Below, one piece after another: positions 41,920-42,188 of a stretch of DNA of 42,188 bases (positions are counted from its first letter, which is position 1; the number at the start of each line of letters is the position of its first letter). Both the position numbers and the translations under genes were made by a program. A model generated the notes under the pieces. It saw only the letters and a program-made list of their open reading frames with translations. It had not been told where the DNA came from and ran no database searches. The stretch lies in the IMG/VR virus record IMGVR_UViG_3300021440_000053, positions 1 to 42,188 of that record; one strand, written 5' to 3'. This DNA is from a virus.

Positions 41920-42188
41920 TTCCACTTTCTACAGTTTTATTAAGTTCTATTTTCCACTCTTCATACTTTTCGTTAACAGCTACAATTAAGTCATAAATTG
42001 GCTGAGAATCAATTAAATCACGGCCATTACGTGATTGAGTCCACCAAGCTGGGGCTTCAACGATTCTTTGATCTAATTCAGCTATTCCAGCTGCTCTTAA
42101 ACTAACATCCCTATTAATGCCATTATCATCTGGTAAAAAATTCTTATAAGTACGCTCAATACGGAATCTTTCATCATGAGTTAATAGA
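41903..42188 (-). CDS. C-terminal part of an upstream tail gene (94 aa visible)
   Basis: An open frame enters from the right edge and ends with TAA at 41905-41903. The visible end contains LLTHDERFRIERTYKNF, then EAPAWWTQSRNGRDLIDSQPIYDLI and a charged helix (shown in part). It overlaps the next gene by about 17-23 bases. The W-W and DL-(I/D)D-x-P pattern recurs in tail-assembly-associated proteins of contractile phages, so this may be the first of a chaperone pair. Only the end is seen. Confidence 0.65.
   Translation of the reverse strand, partial: LLTHDERFRIERTYKNFLPDDNGINRDVSLRAAGIAELDQRIVEAPAWWTQSRNGRDLIDSQPIYDLIVAVNEKYEEWKIELNKTVESGNGNNQ

Noticed and set aside
41903-41925. Programmed frameshift joining the two genes upstream of the tape measure
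   Set aside because: The downstream frame is +1 relative to the upstream one, and no heptameric -1 slippery site or obvious +1 site lies between the last in-frame stop and the upstream stop. Independent coupled starts explain the overlap.

Overview
The window is a segment of a tailed bacteriophage genome, AT-rich (my estimate is about one third G+C) and densely packed. Many adjacent genes overlap as ATGA or TAATG. Ribosome binding sites are mostly purine-rich Shine-Dalgarno types (AAGGAG, AGGAGG, AAGGA). The baseplate genes (a J-like wedge, a gp25-like domain, a gpV-like spike and a gp27/gpD-like hub) point to a contractile-tailed phage. The bacterial host cannot be identified from the sequence; the phage uses standard stop codons.

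Left arm (16-5136, + strand): eighteen small genes, mostly 55-115 codons, in an early-type cassette. Only one is clearly recognisable, a glycosyltransferase resembling the TET-associated (DNA-base-modifying) family at 2500-3369. It is preceded by a small companion protein that I recall seeing next to such enzymes. Others include an exported cysteine-containing protein (333-587) and a one-helix membrane peptide (2117-2296). A candidate sigma70-type promoter sits near 1166-1194.

Junction (5137-5548): about 410 bases without a gene between the converging early (+) and late (-) blocks. It holds a string of stem-loops, a tRNA-like element with an unusually long anticodon loop (5269-5365), and a 24-base direct repeat at 40-base spacing. 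A hairpin near its left end is followed by a T-rich tract on the - strand and may end late transcription.

Right arm (5549-42188, - strand, transcribed right to left): the tail module. In order of transcription it encodes the end of a possible chaperone-like gene, a small acidic protein, a tape-measure-like protein, a hub, a spike, a coiled structural protein, a LysM/gp25-type fusion and an HNH homing endonuclease. These are followed by a giant J-like wedge protein (1854 aa), four tiny genes, a second wedge-like protein, a hidden 50-codon gene, a tube-like protein and a GIY-YIG endonuclease. The operon finishes with a long run of tail-fibre genes, a glycine-rich tip-like protein, a zinc-ribbon protein, an M15 peptidase (endolysin) and a second GIY-YIG endonuclease. 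Two fibre proteins (884 and 1330 aa) are paralogues carrying three F-x-G-T-G beta-sandwich-like modules each.

Three copies of a 30-bp two-block element (ATCAATARTTTA, 6 nt, AAACTTAATATT) lie on the - strand upstream of the HNH/J block, the GIY-YIG/fibre block and the last fibre block. They are the best candidate for the phage's late promoter. Together the late genes would build the baseplate, tube, tape measure and receptor-binding fibres, with lysis at the end of the operon. Three free-standing homing endonucleases interrupt the operon.
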